From contig CAAFUL010000107.1 in assembly GCA_900766185.1 (NCBI GenBank), positions 1-13,908 of the forward strand: DNA of 13,908 bases, given 5' to 3'. The notes under the pieces are model-generated. The model made no database searches. It saw nothing but the letters and a program-made list of their open reading frames with translations, and was not told the DNA's origin. The DNA comes from an uncultured Johnsonella sp. GTDB taxonomy: Bacteria > Bacillota > Clostridia > Lachnospirales > Lachnospiraceae. Shown here piece by piece: positions 6,486 through 13,766 of this stretch (positions are counted from its first letter, which is position 1; each line of letters starts with the position of its first letter). Position numbers and translations under genes: made by a program.

Positions 6486-7091
6486 GTGGTAGATAATAAG
6501 AATTTAGAAGAAGATGAGATAAAAGATAAGATTGAAGAAGAGACTTTAGATGAAGTTAAGGAAGAAGAACAGGATCTGGAGGATATAAAGAAAGTTTTGG
6601 AGGAGGCTTTGAGTGCCGAGGAAGAAGCAAATGCTGCAGATGATGCTTCCAAAGACAGTAAGGATGCAAAGATAGCCGATTTGGAAGACAGACTTAAAAG
6701 ACAGATAGCTGAATTTGACAATTTCAGGAAAAGAACCGAAAAAGAAAAGTCTGCAATGTTTGATATGGGAGCAAGGCATATTATAGAGGCTATACTTCCA
6801 ACTATAGATAATTTTGAAAGAGGTTTAAAAACCGTACCTGAAGATAAAGAAGCCAAGGCTTTTTATGAAGGTATGGAGATGATATATAAGCAAATGCTTA
6901 AGGTTTTATCCGATGTAGGTGTGACAGCTATAGACTGTCTTGATAAGGAATTCGATCTCAACCTGCACAATGCGGTAATGCATGTAGAAGATGAAGCCTA
7001 TGGCAATAACATTATTATAGAAGAATTCCAAAAAGGTTATAAATACAAAGATACGGTAATAAGACACAGTATGGTCAAAGTTGCCAACTAA
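6486..7091 (+). CDS. grpE: GrpE nucleotide exchange factor
   Basis: Dimeric co-chaperone that releases ADP from DnaK and so resets substrate binding; it also acts as a thermosensor in many bacteria. The 201-residue protein has a very acidic N-terminal tail (about 1-60). A long dimerisation helix follows, RLKRQIAEFDNFRKRTEKE (about 69-87), then the conserved ILPTIDNFERGL (about 102-113). The C-terminal beta domain ends in the signature GYKYKDTVIRHSMVKVAN. The start is GTG 6486, with AGGAG at 6474-6478 and 7-nt spacing; an ATG overlapping at 6484 is in another frame and stops at once. dnaK begins 16 nt after the stop, and hrcA ends 15 nt before, so all share the CIRCE-controlled transcript. Confidence 0.97.
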   Translation: MVDNKNLEEDEIKDKIEEETLDEVKEEEQDLEDIKKVLEEALSAEEEANAADDASKDSKDAKIADLEDRLKRQIAEFDNFRKRTEKEKSAMFDMGARHIIEAILPTIDNFERGLKTVPEDKEAKAFYEGMEMIYKQMLKVLSDVGVTAIDCLDKEFDLNLHNAVMHVEDEAYGNNIIIEEFQKGYKYKDTVIRHSMVKVAN

Positions 7092-7107
7092 GAGGAGGAT
7101 TTAATTT

Positions 7108-8964
7108 ATGGGTAAAATAATAGGAATAGATTTAGGAACAACAAACAGTTGCGTAGCAGTAATGGAGGGTGGTAAGCCGGTAGTTATACCGAACTCAGAA
7201 GGATCAAGAACCACACCAAGTATAGTGGCATTTACAAAGACAGGAGAAAGACTGGTAGGTGAGCCTGCAAAAAGACAGGCGGTAACCAACTCAGACAGAA
7301 CAATATCTTCTATAAAGCGTCATATGGGTACCGACTATAAGGTAACCATAGATGATAAGGCGTATACACCACAGGAGATTTCAGCAATGATACTGCAAAA
7401 GCTTAAGGCGGATGCGGAAAGCTATCTTGGAGAAAAGGTTTCAGAGGCGGTTATCACAGTTCCGGCATATTTTAATGATGCTCAGCGTCAGGCAACAAAG
7501 GATGCAGGTAAGATTGCGGGACTTGATGTAAAGCGAATTATAAATGAGCCTACGGCAGCAGCGCTTGCTTACGGACTTGATAACGAAAAAGAGCAAAAGA
7601 TCATGGTGTACGACCTTGGTGGCGGTACATTTGATGTATCTATAATAGATATCGGAGACGGAGTTATAGAAGTACTTGCAACCAACGGTGACACACATCT
7701 TGGTGGTGATGATTTTGACAACAGCATTACAGACTGGCTTGTAAAAGAGTTTAACAATGCAGAGGGCGTTAACTTATCAAACGATAAGATGGCTATGCAA
7801 AGACTTAAGGAAGCGGCTGAGAAGGCTAAGAAGGAGCTTTCAACAGCTACTACAACCAATATAAACTTACCTTTCATCACTGCGACACAGGACGGACCTA
7901 AGCACCTTGATGTAACACTTACAAGGGCTAAGTTTGATGAACTTACTTCAAGCTTAATTGAAAGAACCGTTACTCCGGTAAAAAATGCATTAAATGATGC
8001 GGGTATAACTGCTTCAGATCTTGGTAAGGTACTTTTGGTAGGCGGTTCAACTCGTATGATCAATGCACAGGAAAAGGTAAAGCAACTTACACAGCATGAG
8101 CCGAGCAAGACCTTAAACCCTGATGAGTGTGTAGCTATAGGAGCTTGTATACAGGGTGGTAAGCTTGCAGGTGATGCAGGTGCGGGAGACATACTCTTAC
8201 TTGATGTAACTCCGCTTTCACTTTCTATTGAAACAATGGGCGGTGTAGCTACAAAGCTTATAGAAAGAAATACTACAATACCTACAAAGAAGAGTCAAAT
8301 CTTCTCAACTGCGGCAGATAATCAGGAAGCTGTGGATATACATGTAGTTCAGGGTGAGAGACAGTTTGCAAGAGACAACAAGACACTAGGACAGTTTAGA
8401 CTTGACGGTATACTTCCTGCAAGAAGAGGTGTTCCACAGATAGAAGTTACCTTTGATATAGATGCAAACGGTATAGTTAATGTATCAGCTAAGGACTTGG
8501 GAACAGGCAAGTCTCAGCATATAACAATTACCTCAGGTTCAAATATGTCAGACAGTGATATTGAGAAGGCTGTTAAGGAAGCGGCAGAATTTGAAGCACA
8601 GGATAAGAAGCGTAAAGAAGCTGTAGATACAAGAAATGAAGCCGACTCAATCGTATTCCAGACCGAGAAGTCACTTGAAGAAGTAGGAGACAAGATCGAT
8701 CCGGCAGACAAGCAGACAATAGAGGCTGACCTTGCCGCACTTAAGGAGCTTGTAGAAAAGGCTCCGGTAGAGACTATAACCGATGAGCAGGTTGAAGAGA
8801 TAAAGAGGGCTAAAGAAAAGCTTATGGATACCGCACAAAAATTATTCTCCAAGGTATATGAGCAGGCACAGGCAGCCGGCGCAGCACCACAGCAGGACGG
8901 CACTACGCAAGAAGGAAACGGCGGTAGTGACGATGTGGTAGATGCTGAATTCAAAGAGGTATAA
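7108..8964 (+). CDS. dnaK: Chaperone protein DnaK (Hsp70)
   Basis: ATP-dependent Hsp70 that binds exposed hydrophobic segments of unfolded proteins in the cytosol. The 618-residue length fits Gram-positive DnaK, which lacks the roughly two-dozen-residue insertion of proteobacterial homologues. The nucleotide-binding domain (about 1-360) shows IIGIDLGTTNSCVAVMEGG (4-22), DLGGGTFDVS (169-178) and VGGSTRM (311-317). The interdomain linker is DILLLDVTPLS (361-371), next to the start of the substrate-binding beta domain. The helical lid and a Gln/Gly-rich tail end in DAEFKEV, the usual C-terminal motif in this group. AGAGGAGG-like sequence precedes ATG 7108. The gene is co-transcribed with its partners grpE (16 nt upstream) and dnaJ (20 nt downstream). 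Nothing unusual is seen. Confidence 0.99.
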   Translation: MGKIIGIDLGTTNSCVAVMEGGKPVVIPNSEGSRTTPSIVAFTKTGERLVGEPAKRQAVTNSDRTISSIKRHMGTDYKVTIDDKAYTPQEISAMILQKLKADAESYLGEKVSEAVITVPAYFNDAQRQATKDAGKIAGLDVKRIINEPTAAALAYGLDNEKEQKIMVYDLGGGTFDVSIIDIGDGVIEVLATNGDTHLGGDDFDNSITDWLVKEFNNAEGVNLSNDKMAMQRLKEAAEKAKKELSTATTTNINLPFITATQDGPKHLDVTLTRAKFDELTSSLIERTVTPVKNALNDAGITASDLGKVLLVGGSTRMINAQEKVKQLTQHEPSKTLNPDECVAIGACIQGGKLAGDAGAGDILLLDVTPLSLSIETMGGVATKLIERNTTIPTKKSQIFSTAADNQEAVDIHVVQGERQFARDNKTLGQFRLDGILPARRGVPQIEVTFDIDANGIVNVSAKDLGTGKSQHITITSGSNMSDSDIEKAVKEAAEFEAQDKKRKEAVDTRNEADSIVFQTEKSLEEVGDKIDPADKQTIEADLAALKELVEKAPVETITDEQVEEIKRAKEKLMDTAQKLFSKVYEQAQAAGAAPQQDGTTQEGNGGSDDVVDAEFKEV

Positions 8965-8984
8965 TATTAAACTAGGGGAAAATT

Positions 8985-10136
8985 ATGGCAGAAACAAAAA
9001 GAGATTATTATGAAGTACTTGGTATAGATAAAAGTGCTGATGATGCAGCTATAAAAAAAGCTTACAGAGTACTTGCCAAAAAATATCACCCCGATGCCAA
9101 TCCGGATAATGCTGAAGCCGAGAAGAAATTCAAGGAAGCCAGTGAGGCGTATTCAGTACTTATAGATCCTGAAAAAAGAAAGCAGTATGACCAATTCGGT
9201 CATGCTGCCTTCGATGGTATGAGTGGCGGTGCAGGCGCAGGCGGTTTTGGGGGCTTTGGAGGTTTTGAGGGCTTTGATTTTGACATTGGAGATATTTTCG
9301 GAGATATTTTCGGAGGCGGTTCATCTTACAGAAGAAGGACAAGTAACGGACCTATGAAGGGTGCCAATGTCAAGACCTCGGTACGCCTTAGCTTTGAAGA
9401 GGCTATATTTGGAGCTGAAAAAGAAATCAGTATTAATTTCAAGGAAACCTGCAGCAAATGTAACGGAAGCGGTGCAAAACCGGGAACTGCACCTGAAACT
9501 TGTGCAAAGTGCGGTGGTAAGGGCAAGGTAATGTATACACAGCAAAGTTTCTTCGGTACTATGCAAAATGTACAAACCTGTCCGGATTGTGGCGGCAGCG
9601 GCAAGATAACCAAGGAAAAATGTCCCGACTGCCATGGAAACGGTTATATAAGTAAGAAGAAAACTTTGCAGGTCAAAGTTCCGGCAGGTATAGATAACGG
9701 TATGTCCATAAGAATGGAAGGACAGGGTGAGCCGGGTGTAAACGGAGGACCCAGAGGAGACTTGCTTGTTGAAGCGGTAGTAAGTGCGCATCCTATATTC
9801 AAAAGACAGGATGAGAATATATTTACTACAGTACCTATAAGTTTTGCAAAGGCTGCACTTGGAGGTACTATAAGGATCAAGACGGTAGACGGAGAGGTAG
9901 AGTATGAGGTAAAGGCAGGTACTCAGACCGATACTAAAATCAGACTTAAAGGCAAAGGTGTTCCATATATAAGAAATAAGAATACAAGAGGAGATCACTA
10001 TGTAACACTTGTGGTTTCCGTACCTACAAGTATGACAAAAGAGCAAAGACAGGCGCTTGAAGCCTATGACCTTACTATGAATCCGGACGGTAATCAGAGT
10101 ACTCAAGGTACAAAAAAAAAAGGTATATTTAAGTAG
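8985..10136 (+). CDS. dnaJ: Chaperone protein DnaJ (Hsp40, type A)
   Basis: Co-chaperone that delivers substrates to DnaK and stimulates its ATPase. The 383-residue protein is a complete type A Hsp40. The J-domain spans about 6-70 with HPD at 35-37. A Gly/Phe-rich linker (about 80-112) contains repeated FGGF and the doubled GDIFGDIFGG. The zinc-binding domain has four CXXCXGXG repeats at 156-163, 173-180, 199-206 and 213-220. Two beta-sandwich C-terminal domains and a Gln/Lys tail follow. ATG 8985 is preceded by AGGGG at 8974-8978. It is last in the operon; I find no strong intrinsic terminator directly after the stop. Confidence 0.98.
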   Translation: MAETKRDYYEVLGIDKSADDAAIKKAYRVLAKKYHPDANPDNAEAEKKFKEASEAYSVLIDPEKRKQYDQFGHAAFDGMSGGAGAGGFGGFGGFEGFDFDIGDIFGDIFGGGSSYRRRTSNGPMKGANVKTSVRLSFEEAIFGAEKEISINFKETCSKCNGSGAKPGTAPETCAKCGGKGKVMYTQQSFFGTMQNVQTCPDCGGSGKITKEKCPDCHGNGYISKKKTLQVKVPAGIDNGMSIRMEGQGEPGVNGGPRGDLLVEAVVSAHPIFKRQDENIFTTVPISFAKAALGGTIRIKTVDGEVEYEVKAGTQTDTKIRLKGKGVPYIRNKNTRGDHYVTLVVSVPTSMTKEQRQALEAYDLTMNPDGNQSTQGTKKKGIFK

Positions 10137-10199
10137 TATTTACAGACTATTTATAAAAGGCTGTGGCAATATTAAGAGGCTGTTACAAAATAAAGATAG

Positions 10200-10228
10200 T
10201 GCACAAATATAGTTGCGTTTTGTATAAT
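10200..10228 (+). promoter_or_regulatory. Candidate promoter upstream of mrp (distal)
   Basis: A perfect -10 TATAAT (10223-10228) lies 17 nt after TGCACA (10200-10205), which matches four of six -35 positions. If used, the leader to mrp would be about 260 nt and would contain the inverted repeat at 10268-10310. Confidence 0.35.
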
Positions 10229-10267
10229 GCAATCATATAGCTTGTGCGAAAATCTTAAATGCGGCAT

Positions 10268-10310
10268 CCGAAGGCTACAGCCTATTTTATTTGGTATTTC
10301 AGCCTTCCGG
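10268..10310. repeat. Bulged inverted repeat in the dnaJ-mrp gap
   Basis: CCGAAGGCT (10268-10276) pairs with AGCCTTCCGG (10301-10310), nine pairs with one bulged C, enclosing a 24-nt AT-rich loop. It is among the most GC-rich sequence in the gap. No T tract follows on either side, so it is not a standard terminator. The left arm can alternatively pair with GCCT at 10280-10283. It may be an RNA structure or a protein-binding site. Confidence 0.4.
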
Positions 10311-10314
10311 TATC

Positions 10315-10343
10315 TTGATTAGAAGGTATGTATGTGTTATATT
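10315..10343 (+). promoter_or_regulatory. Candidate promoter upstream of mrp (proximal)
   Basis: TTGATT (10315-10320) and TATATT (10338-10343) are separated by 17 nt, a plausible vegetative promoter. It would give a leader of about 145 nt to mrp. I cannot rank it against the distal candidate from sequence alone. Confidence 0.35.
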
Positions 10344-10496
10344 TGATAAGGTTATGTATGTATTTACTATGCTATGATATTAGATATGTAAAACATATAC
10401 AATTAAGCAAATCATATTTAATAAAATACATCAGTAAATTTTAATATTTTATATAAAACTGTAAATACAATACTTAAGTTATGAAAGGTTAAATAT

Positions 10497-11324
10497 ATGA
10501 GTGAAGTAAATAATGAGAGCGGTGCTTCTAAAATTCCGCAAAAAAGCTTACAAAGCTTATTCTTAAAAGAGAAGTTAAGCCCTAAAAGCAGTGTAAAAAA
10601 ACTGATAGCTGTAGTAAGCGGTAAGGGAGGAGTAGGCAAATCCCTGGTTACAAGTATGCTTGCTTCGGGTCTGAGTGCAAGAAATTACAATACAGCCATA
10701 CTGGATGCCGATATGACGGGACCTTCCATACCGAAGTCTTTCGGACTTAAGAATCAGATTTTTGCAAATGAAGATCAACTTATGCTGCCTGCAAGGACAA
10801 AGAGCGGAATAAGTGTAATGAGTATCAACTTACTGCTTAAGAATGAAACCGATCCGGTGCTTTGGAAGGGACCTATAATATCGCAAAGTATAAAGCAGTT
10901 TTGGTCAGAGGCATATTGGGAAGATATAGATTTTATGTTTGTGGATATGCCGCCGGGTACGGGAGATGTGCCGCTTACCGTATTTCAGTCACTTCCGATA
11001 GACGGAATAGTGGTTGTGTCAAGTCCGCAGGAACTTGTATCGATGATAGTAAGCAAAGCTGTAAATATGGCTATTAAGATGGATGTTCCTATAATAGGTC
11101 TTGTTGAAAATATGAGCTATTTTGTATGTGATAATTGTGAAAAGAAGCATTACATATACGGAGAAAGTCATATAGATGAGATTGCAAAGGAACATGGACT
11201 TAAAGTTTTAGCAAAGCTTCCTATGGATCCGAGTATTGCCAAGGCTGTTGATAAGGGAGAAGCGGATGATCTGCGACTGCCTTATCTTGATGAAGCTTTG
11301 GATGAGATAGAAAAAATGCTTTAA
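10497..11324 (+). CDS. mrp: Mrp/ApbC/NBP35-family iron-sulfur cluster carrier ATPase
   Basis: A cytosolic P-loop ATPase of the MinD/Mrp superfamily that binds and transfers Fe-S clusters to apo-proteins. The 275-residue protein has the deviant Walker A GKGGVGKS (42-49, with the signature Lys43), the switch-like DADMTGPS (70-77) and DMPPGTGDVPLT (150-161). The cluster-binding CXXC is at 211-214 within ENMSYFVCDNCEKKHYIYG. It lacks the N-terminal MIP18-like domain of longer Mrp proteins and has no N-terminal Cys cluster, so it is the compact form. ATG 10497 is preceded by AAAGG with 8-nt spacing. It appears to be transcribed alone from the preceding gap. No strong terminator follows; the mobile-like element begins 86 nt after its stop. 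Confidence 0.93.
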   Translation: MSEVNNESGASKIPQKSLQSLFLKEKLSPKSSVKKLIAVVSGKGGVGKSLVTSMLASGLSARNYNTAILDADMTGPSIPKSFGLKNQIFANEDQLMLPARTKSGISVMSINLLLKNETDPVLWKGPIISQSIKQFWSEAYWEDIDFMFVDMPPGTGDVPLTVFQSLPIDGIVVVSSPQELVSMIVSKAVNMAIKMDVPIIGLVENMSYFVCDNCEKKHYIYGESHIDEIAKEHGLKVLAKLPMDPSIAKAVDKGEADDLRLPYLDEALDEIEKML

Positions 11325-11409
11325 TATACTGAGTGTTTGATATTAAGACCTGATCGAATATTATTGCCCTTGATTACATTCAGACATTTCAGAGCAATTA
11401 ATTGTGATA

Positions 11410-11573
11410 TTGAAATAATGCTACCGCAATCCCACCGGCTTTAGACGGTGGGTTAAGGTATTATAAGAAAAAACAATAGGGCAGGGACTGCCCGAATTAA
11501 CGGCTGTGGAGATAGTAGGTTGCGAGGTCAGCGAAGCAGGAAGCCCATAGGCTTTAGACTATGGGCAGTTCAC
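11410..11573 (+). mobile_element. IS200/IS605-type gene-less element, complete copy (MITE/PATE-like, possible omega-RNA)
   Basis: A 164-bp non-coding unit. Its first 142 bp recur at 13767-13908 with three mismatches. It carries a left hairpin CCCACCG/CGGTGGG (11431-11437 with 11446-11452), a central hairpin GGGCAG/CTGCCC (11479-11493), and a right hairpin GCCCATAG/CTATGGGC (11543-11550 with 11559-11566) followed by AGTTCAC. The left and right loops are the identical octamer GCTTTAGA, as expected if one Y1 transposase recognises both ends. Right ends of this form (GAAGCCC hairpin, then AGTTCAC) are familiar from IS200/IS605 and TnpB elements, where the adjacent RNA serves as omega-RNA. No tnpA or tnpB is present, so it would be non-autonomous. 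The left boundary is set by where the two copies begin to agree; the right boundary is inferred. Confidence 0.7.
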
Positions 11574-11632
11574 ACAAATTTAGATGAGCATTAAGCTTAT
11601 TACTCAAATTTATTGATAGAAGGAACACACAT

Positions 11633-12349
11633 ATGCAGATGAGATCTAATGATGAAGTTGATCGTTCTATAGTGCAAGTGCCTGAAATAGTGCAGGTGCC
11701 TGCAGGTATGCTTGCTTTTGCCAAGCAGTTTCAGGAAGTTATGATGATGTATACCTGTGCGATAAGAGAGGTTAAGACAAAGTTCGAAGTTTTAAATGAT
11801 GAACTCTCCGTAAGAAATAAGAGAAACCCTATAGAAATGATAAAATCAAGAGTGAAAAAGCCTATGAGTATAGTGGAAAAGCTCAGTAAAAGAGGGCAGC
11901 CCATAACGCTTGAGTCAATGATAAGCAATCTCGATGATGTGGCAGGTGTAAGGGTTATTTGTTCATTCCTTGATGATATATATGAAGTTTCAGATATGAT
12001 AGCAAAACAGGATGATATCAAAATCATATCCATAAAAGACTATATAAAAAATCCCAAAGAAAACGGATATCGTTCTTATCATATGATCATAGAAATACCG
12101 GTGTTTTTTTCCGACAGGAAACAGGCTATGAAGGTTGAGGTGCAGATAAGAACTATAGCTATGGACTTTTGGGCAAGCCTTGATCATCAGATAAAATATA
12201 AAAAAGAGTTTCCGGGTGCGGAGAATGTCAGCAGGGATTTGAAAGAATGTGCGGATATAATAGCTGATACGGACAATAGGATGTTAAAAATCAGGAAGAT
12301 AATAGAAAGCAGTACAGCTGAAAGCAATGTAAACGAGGAAAATCAGTGA
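11633..12349 (+). CDS. relQ: Small alarmone synthetase, RelQ/YjbM type
   Basis: Predicted (p)ppGpp synthetase that transfers pyrophosphate from ATP to GDP or GTP; it is a single-domain enzyme without the HD hydrolase or regulatory domains of RelA/SpoT. The 238-residue length fits. Synthetase motifs are in order: SRVKKPMSIVEKLSKRG (72-88), DDVAGVRVICSFLDDIY (101-117), NGYRSYHMII (144-153), KVEVQIRT (167-174) and FWASLDHQIKYK (179-190). The C-terminal helix typical of RelQ tetramers follows. The N terminus is longer than usual and contains the doubled IVQVPEIVQVP (13-23). ATG 11633 has AGGA at 11621-11624; ATG 11639 is an alternative. The preceding 300 nt contain the mobile-like element, whose right end lies 59 nt from the start, so its promoter may lie in or near that element. 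It converges on the DAHP synthase gene. Confidence 0.93.
   Translation: MQMRSNDEVDRSIVQVPEIVQVPAGMLAFAKQFQEVMMMYTCAIREVKTKFEVLNDELSVRNKRNPIEMIKSRVKKPMSIVEKLSKRGQPITLESMISNLDDVAGVRVICSFLDDIYEVSDMIAKQDDIKIISIKDYIKNPKENGYRSYHMIIEIPVFFSDRKQAMKVEVQIRTIAMDFWASLDHQIKYKKEFPGAENVSRDLKECADIIADTDNRMLKIRKIIESSTAESNVNEENQ
11669..11704 (+). repeat. 18-bp in-frame tandem repeat in the alarmone synthetase N terminus
   Basis: ATAGTGCAAGTGCCTGAA (11669-11686) is followed directly by ATAGTGCAGGTGCCTGCA (11687-11704), identical at 16 of 18 bases. It encodes IVQVPE then IVQVPA. The unit is in frame and upstream of the catalytic domain, so copy number could vary without disrupting the protein. Confidence 0.85.
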
Positions 12350-12468
12350 TTTTGATAAACCTGTTTTCAAAAAGTTACAGTTCGCAGGTAATTTATGAAT
12401 CATATGATTTATAACCGGAATTTAAATACTTTTGGTTTTGTGACAAAGATAAATGACGGCAGTAGCTC

Positions 12469-12539
12469 CTTAGATATATATATAACATACCAAAATAAAA
12501 GCTTACTTTCATTTTGGTATGTTATATTGCATATCTAAG
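12469..12539. repeat. Long AT-rich inverted repeat between convergent genes, possible bidirectional terminator
   Basis: ATATAACATACCAAAAT (12480-12496) pairs perfectly with ATTTTGGTATGTTATAT (12511-12527), 17 bp around a 14-nt loop. Beyond a small internal loop, CTTAGATAT (12469-12477) pairs with ATATCTAAG (12531-12539), nine more pairs. It sits between the stop codons of relQ (+) and aroF (-). The position suggests bidirectional termination, but neither side has a clean T tract and the stem is AT-rich. A MITE remnant or a protein site is an alternative. Confidence 0.65.
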
Positions 12540-12567
12540 CTACCTAAGCTGTAACTTCAAAAACAAA

Positions 12568-13596
12568 TTAGAGTATTTCTGCCATTTCCAAAAGCAGTTT
12601 TTCGCTGTTATTCCAGTCAAGGCAGGGATCTGTGATAGATTTGCCGTATATATGTTCACCAATCTTTTGATTGCCGGCTTCAATATAACTTTCTATCATA
12701 ACGCCTTTTACCAAGTTTTCTATGTCTTTGGAGTATCTTCTTGAGTGCAGTACTTCTTTTACAATTCGTATCTGCTCCATGTACTTTTTATTGGAATTTG
12801 CATGGTTGGCATCTACTATAAGAGCGGGATTTTTTAAATCTCTTTCCATATAGAGGCTGTATAGATGCTCCAGATCTTCATAGTGGTAATTAGGTATATT
12901 TAAAGCGTTTTTATCAACCGCACCTCTTAATATGGCATGACTTAGAGGATTTCCTGTAGTTTGTGCAGAGTAACCTCTGAATATAAAATCATGTGCCTGC
13001 TGTGCCGCATATATTGAATTAAGCATAACAGTAAGATCGCCGCTTGTGGGATTTTTCATACCCACGGGAACATCACAGCCGCTTGCTGTAAGGCGGTGGT
13101 ATTGGTTTTCCACGGATCTTGCACCTACGGATATGTATGACATAAGATCATCAAGGTAAGAAAGATTTTCAGGATACAGCATTTCATCGGCAGTGAAAAG
13201 TTCGCTTTCTTCTATAACCTTAAGATGCATTCGCCTTATGGCTACTATACCTTCATGTATATTAGGCTTTTTTTCGGGATCCGGCTGATGCAGCATTCCT
13301 TTATAGCCGTCTCCGGTAGTTCTGGGTTTGTTGGTATAGATTCTTGGAATCAAAAGCAGTTTGTCCTTGACCTTTTCCTGCACAGCTGCAAGCCTTGTAG
13401 CATAGTCGCAGACAGAGTCTTCATTATCTGCTGAACAAGGACCGATAATAACTAAGAATTTATTGCTTTTGCCTTGCAAAATATCACTTATTTCTTTGTC
13501 GAAATTTACTTTTTTTGATATATAATCGGAACTTAAGGGGAATTCCTTTTTTATATCATCAGGACCCGGAAGTTCTTCTACATATTTTATACTCAT
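12568..13596 (-). CDS. aroF: 3-deoxy-7-phosphoheptulonate synthase (class I DAHP synthase)
   Basis: First enzyme of the shikimate pathway; condenses phosphoenolpyruvate with erythrose 4-phosphate. The 342-residue protein matches the AroFGH type (about 340-360). Visible motifs are IGPCSADNED (51-60, with the metal-binding Cys54), NKPRTTGDGYKG (89-100), GARSVENQYHR (158-168), GMKNPTSGD (179-187), GNPLSHAILRG (215-225), VDANHANS (261-268) and GVMIESYIEAGNQ (298-310). SITDPCLDW (320-328) is near the end. Small departures from the usual motifs are the N in DANHANS (S is common) and GMKNPTSGD (GFKNGTDG is common). The start ATG, complement of 13594-13596, has GAAAGGG upstream on its strand at good spacing. 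Aromatic amino acid feedback is typical of the family, but I cannot say which ligand applies. It is monocistronic here. Confidence 0.95.
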   Translation of the reverse strand: MSIKYVEELPGPDDIKKEFPLSSDYISKKVNFDKEISDILQGKSNKFLVIIGPCSADNEDSVCDYATRLAAVQEKVKDKLLLIPRIYTNKPRTTGDGYKGMLHQPDPEKKPNIHEGIVAIRRMHLKVIEESELFTADEMLYPENLSYLDDLMSYISVGARSVENQYHRLTASGCDVPVGMKNPTSGDLTVMLNSIYAAQQAHDFIFRGYSAQTTGNPLSHAILRGAVDKNALNIPNYHYEDLEHLYSLYMERDLKNPALIVDANHANSNKKYMEQIRIVKEVLHSRRYSKDIENLVKGVMIESYIEAGNQKIGEHIYGKSITDPCLDWNNSEKLLLEMAEIL

Positions 13597-13652
13597 AATT
13601 TTGCCCTTTCTTATGTAAGCTTATTAGAGAGTTTCTAACTTTCACCGGTTAT

Positions 13653-13679
13653 TTTATAATAATTATAAAGTGCTTGCAA
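13653..13679 (-). promoter_or_regulatory. Weak candidate promoter for aroF
   Basis: On the minus strand TTGCAA (13679-13674) is followed after 15 nt by TATAAA (13658-13653). The hexamers are acceptable but the spacing is shorter than the 17-nt optimum. TACTTG three bases earlier would give 18 nt with a poorer -35. Either would give a leader of about 50 nt. The 8-bp inverted repeat ACAGTTTT/AAAACTGT at 13694-13718 lies just upstream. Confidence 0.25.
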
Positions 13680-13766
13680 GTATTAAAAGGATTACAGTTT
13701 TTGCGGCATTAAAACTGTGTTTGTAAAAGCATTGAATAGGCTGTATATATATGATATAATACGAGT

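Larger units (their letters stand above)
10137..10496. other. dnaJ-mrp intergenic region
   Basis: No gene is supported in these 360 nt. They hold a bulged inverted repeat at 10268-10310, two candidate + strand promoters (10200-10228 and 10315-10343), and AT-rich leader up to the AAAGG at 10484-10488 that serves mrp. A short AGGC-TACA-GCCT hairpin at 10272-10283 followed by ATTTTATTT could be a weak terminator for the dnaJ transcript; it is poorly supported. Confidence 0.45.

Noticed and set aside
7569..8192. Long antisense frame over dnaK (207 codons)
   Set aside because: Ser/Leu/Pro-rich shadow of a highly conserved gene, with no start signal; it follows from codon bias on the coding strand.
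9321..10106. Antisense frame over dnaJ (261 codons)
   Set aside because: Low-complexity, Cys/Tyr/Ser-rich translation of the reverse strand of a canonical DnaJ; no ribosome binding site or family resemblance.
10862..11077. Alternative-frame ORF inside mrp
   Set aside because: The mrp frame carries the Walker motifs and CXXC over the same bases; this frame has no signal of its own.
11410..11573. CRISPR repeat or riboswitch reading of the hairpin-rich 164-bp unit
   Set aside because: There is one unit per locus, not a spaced array. The same unit appears before unrelated contexts (relQ start and aroF upstream on the opposite strand), which argues against a gene-specific riboswitch.
13694..13718. 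ACAGTTTT/AAAACTGT inverted repeat upstream of aroF as a regulator site
   Set aside because: Eight AT-rich pairs around a 9-nt loop are expected by chance in this composition; no known aromatic-regulator box was recognised.
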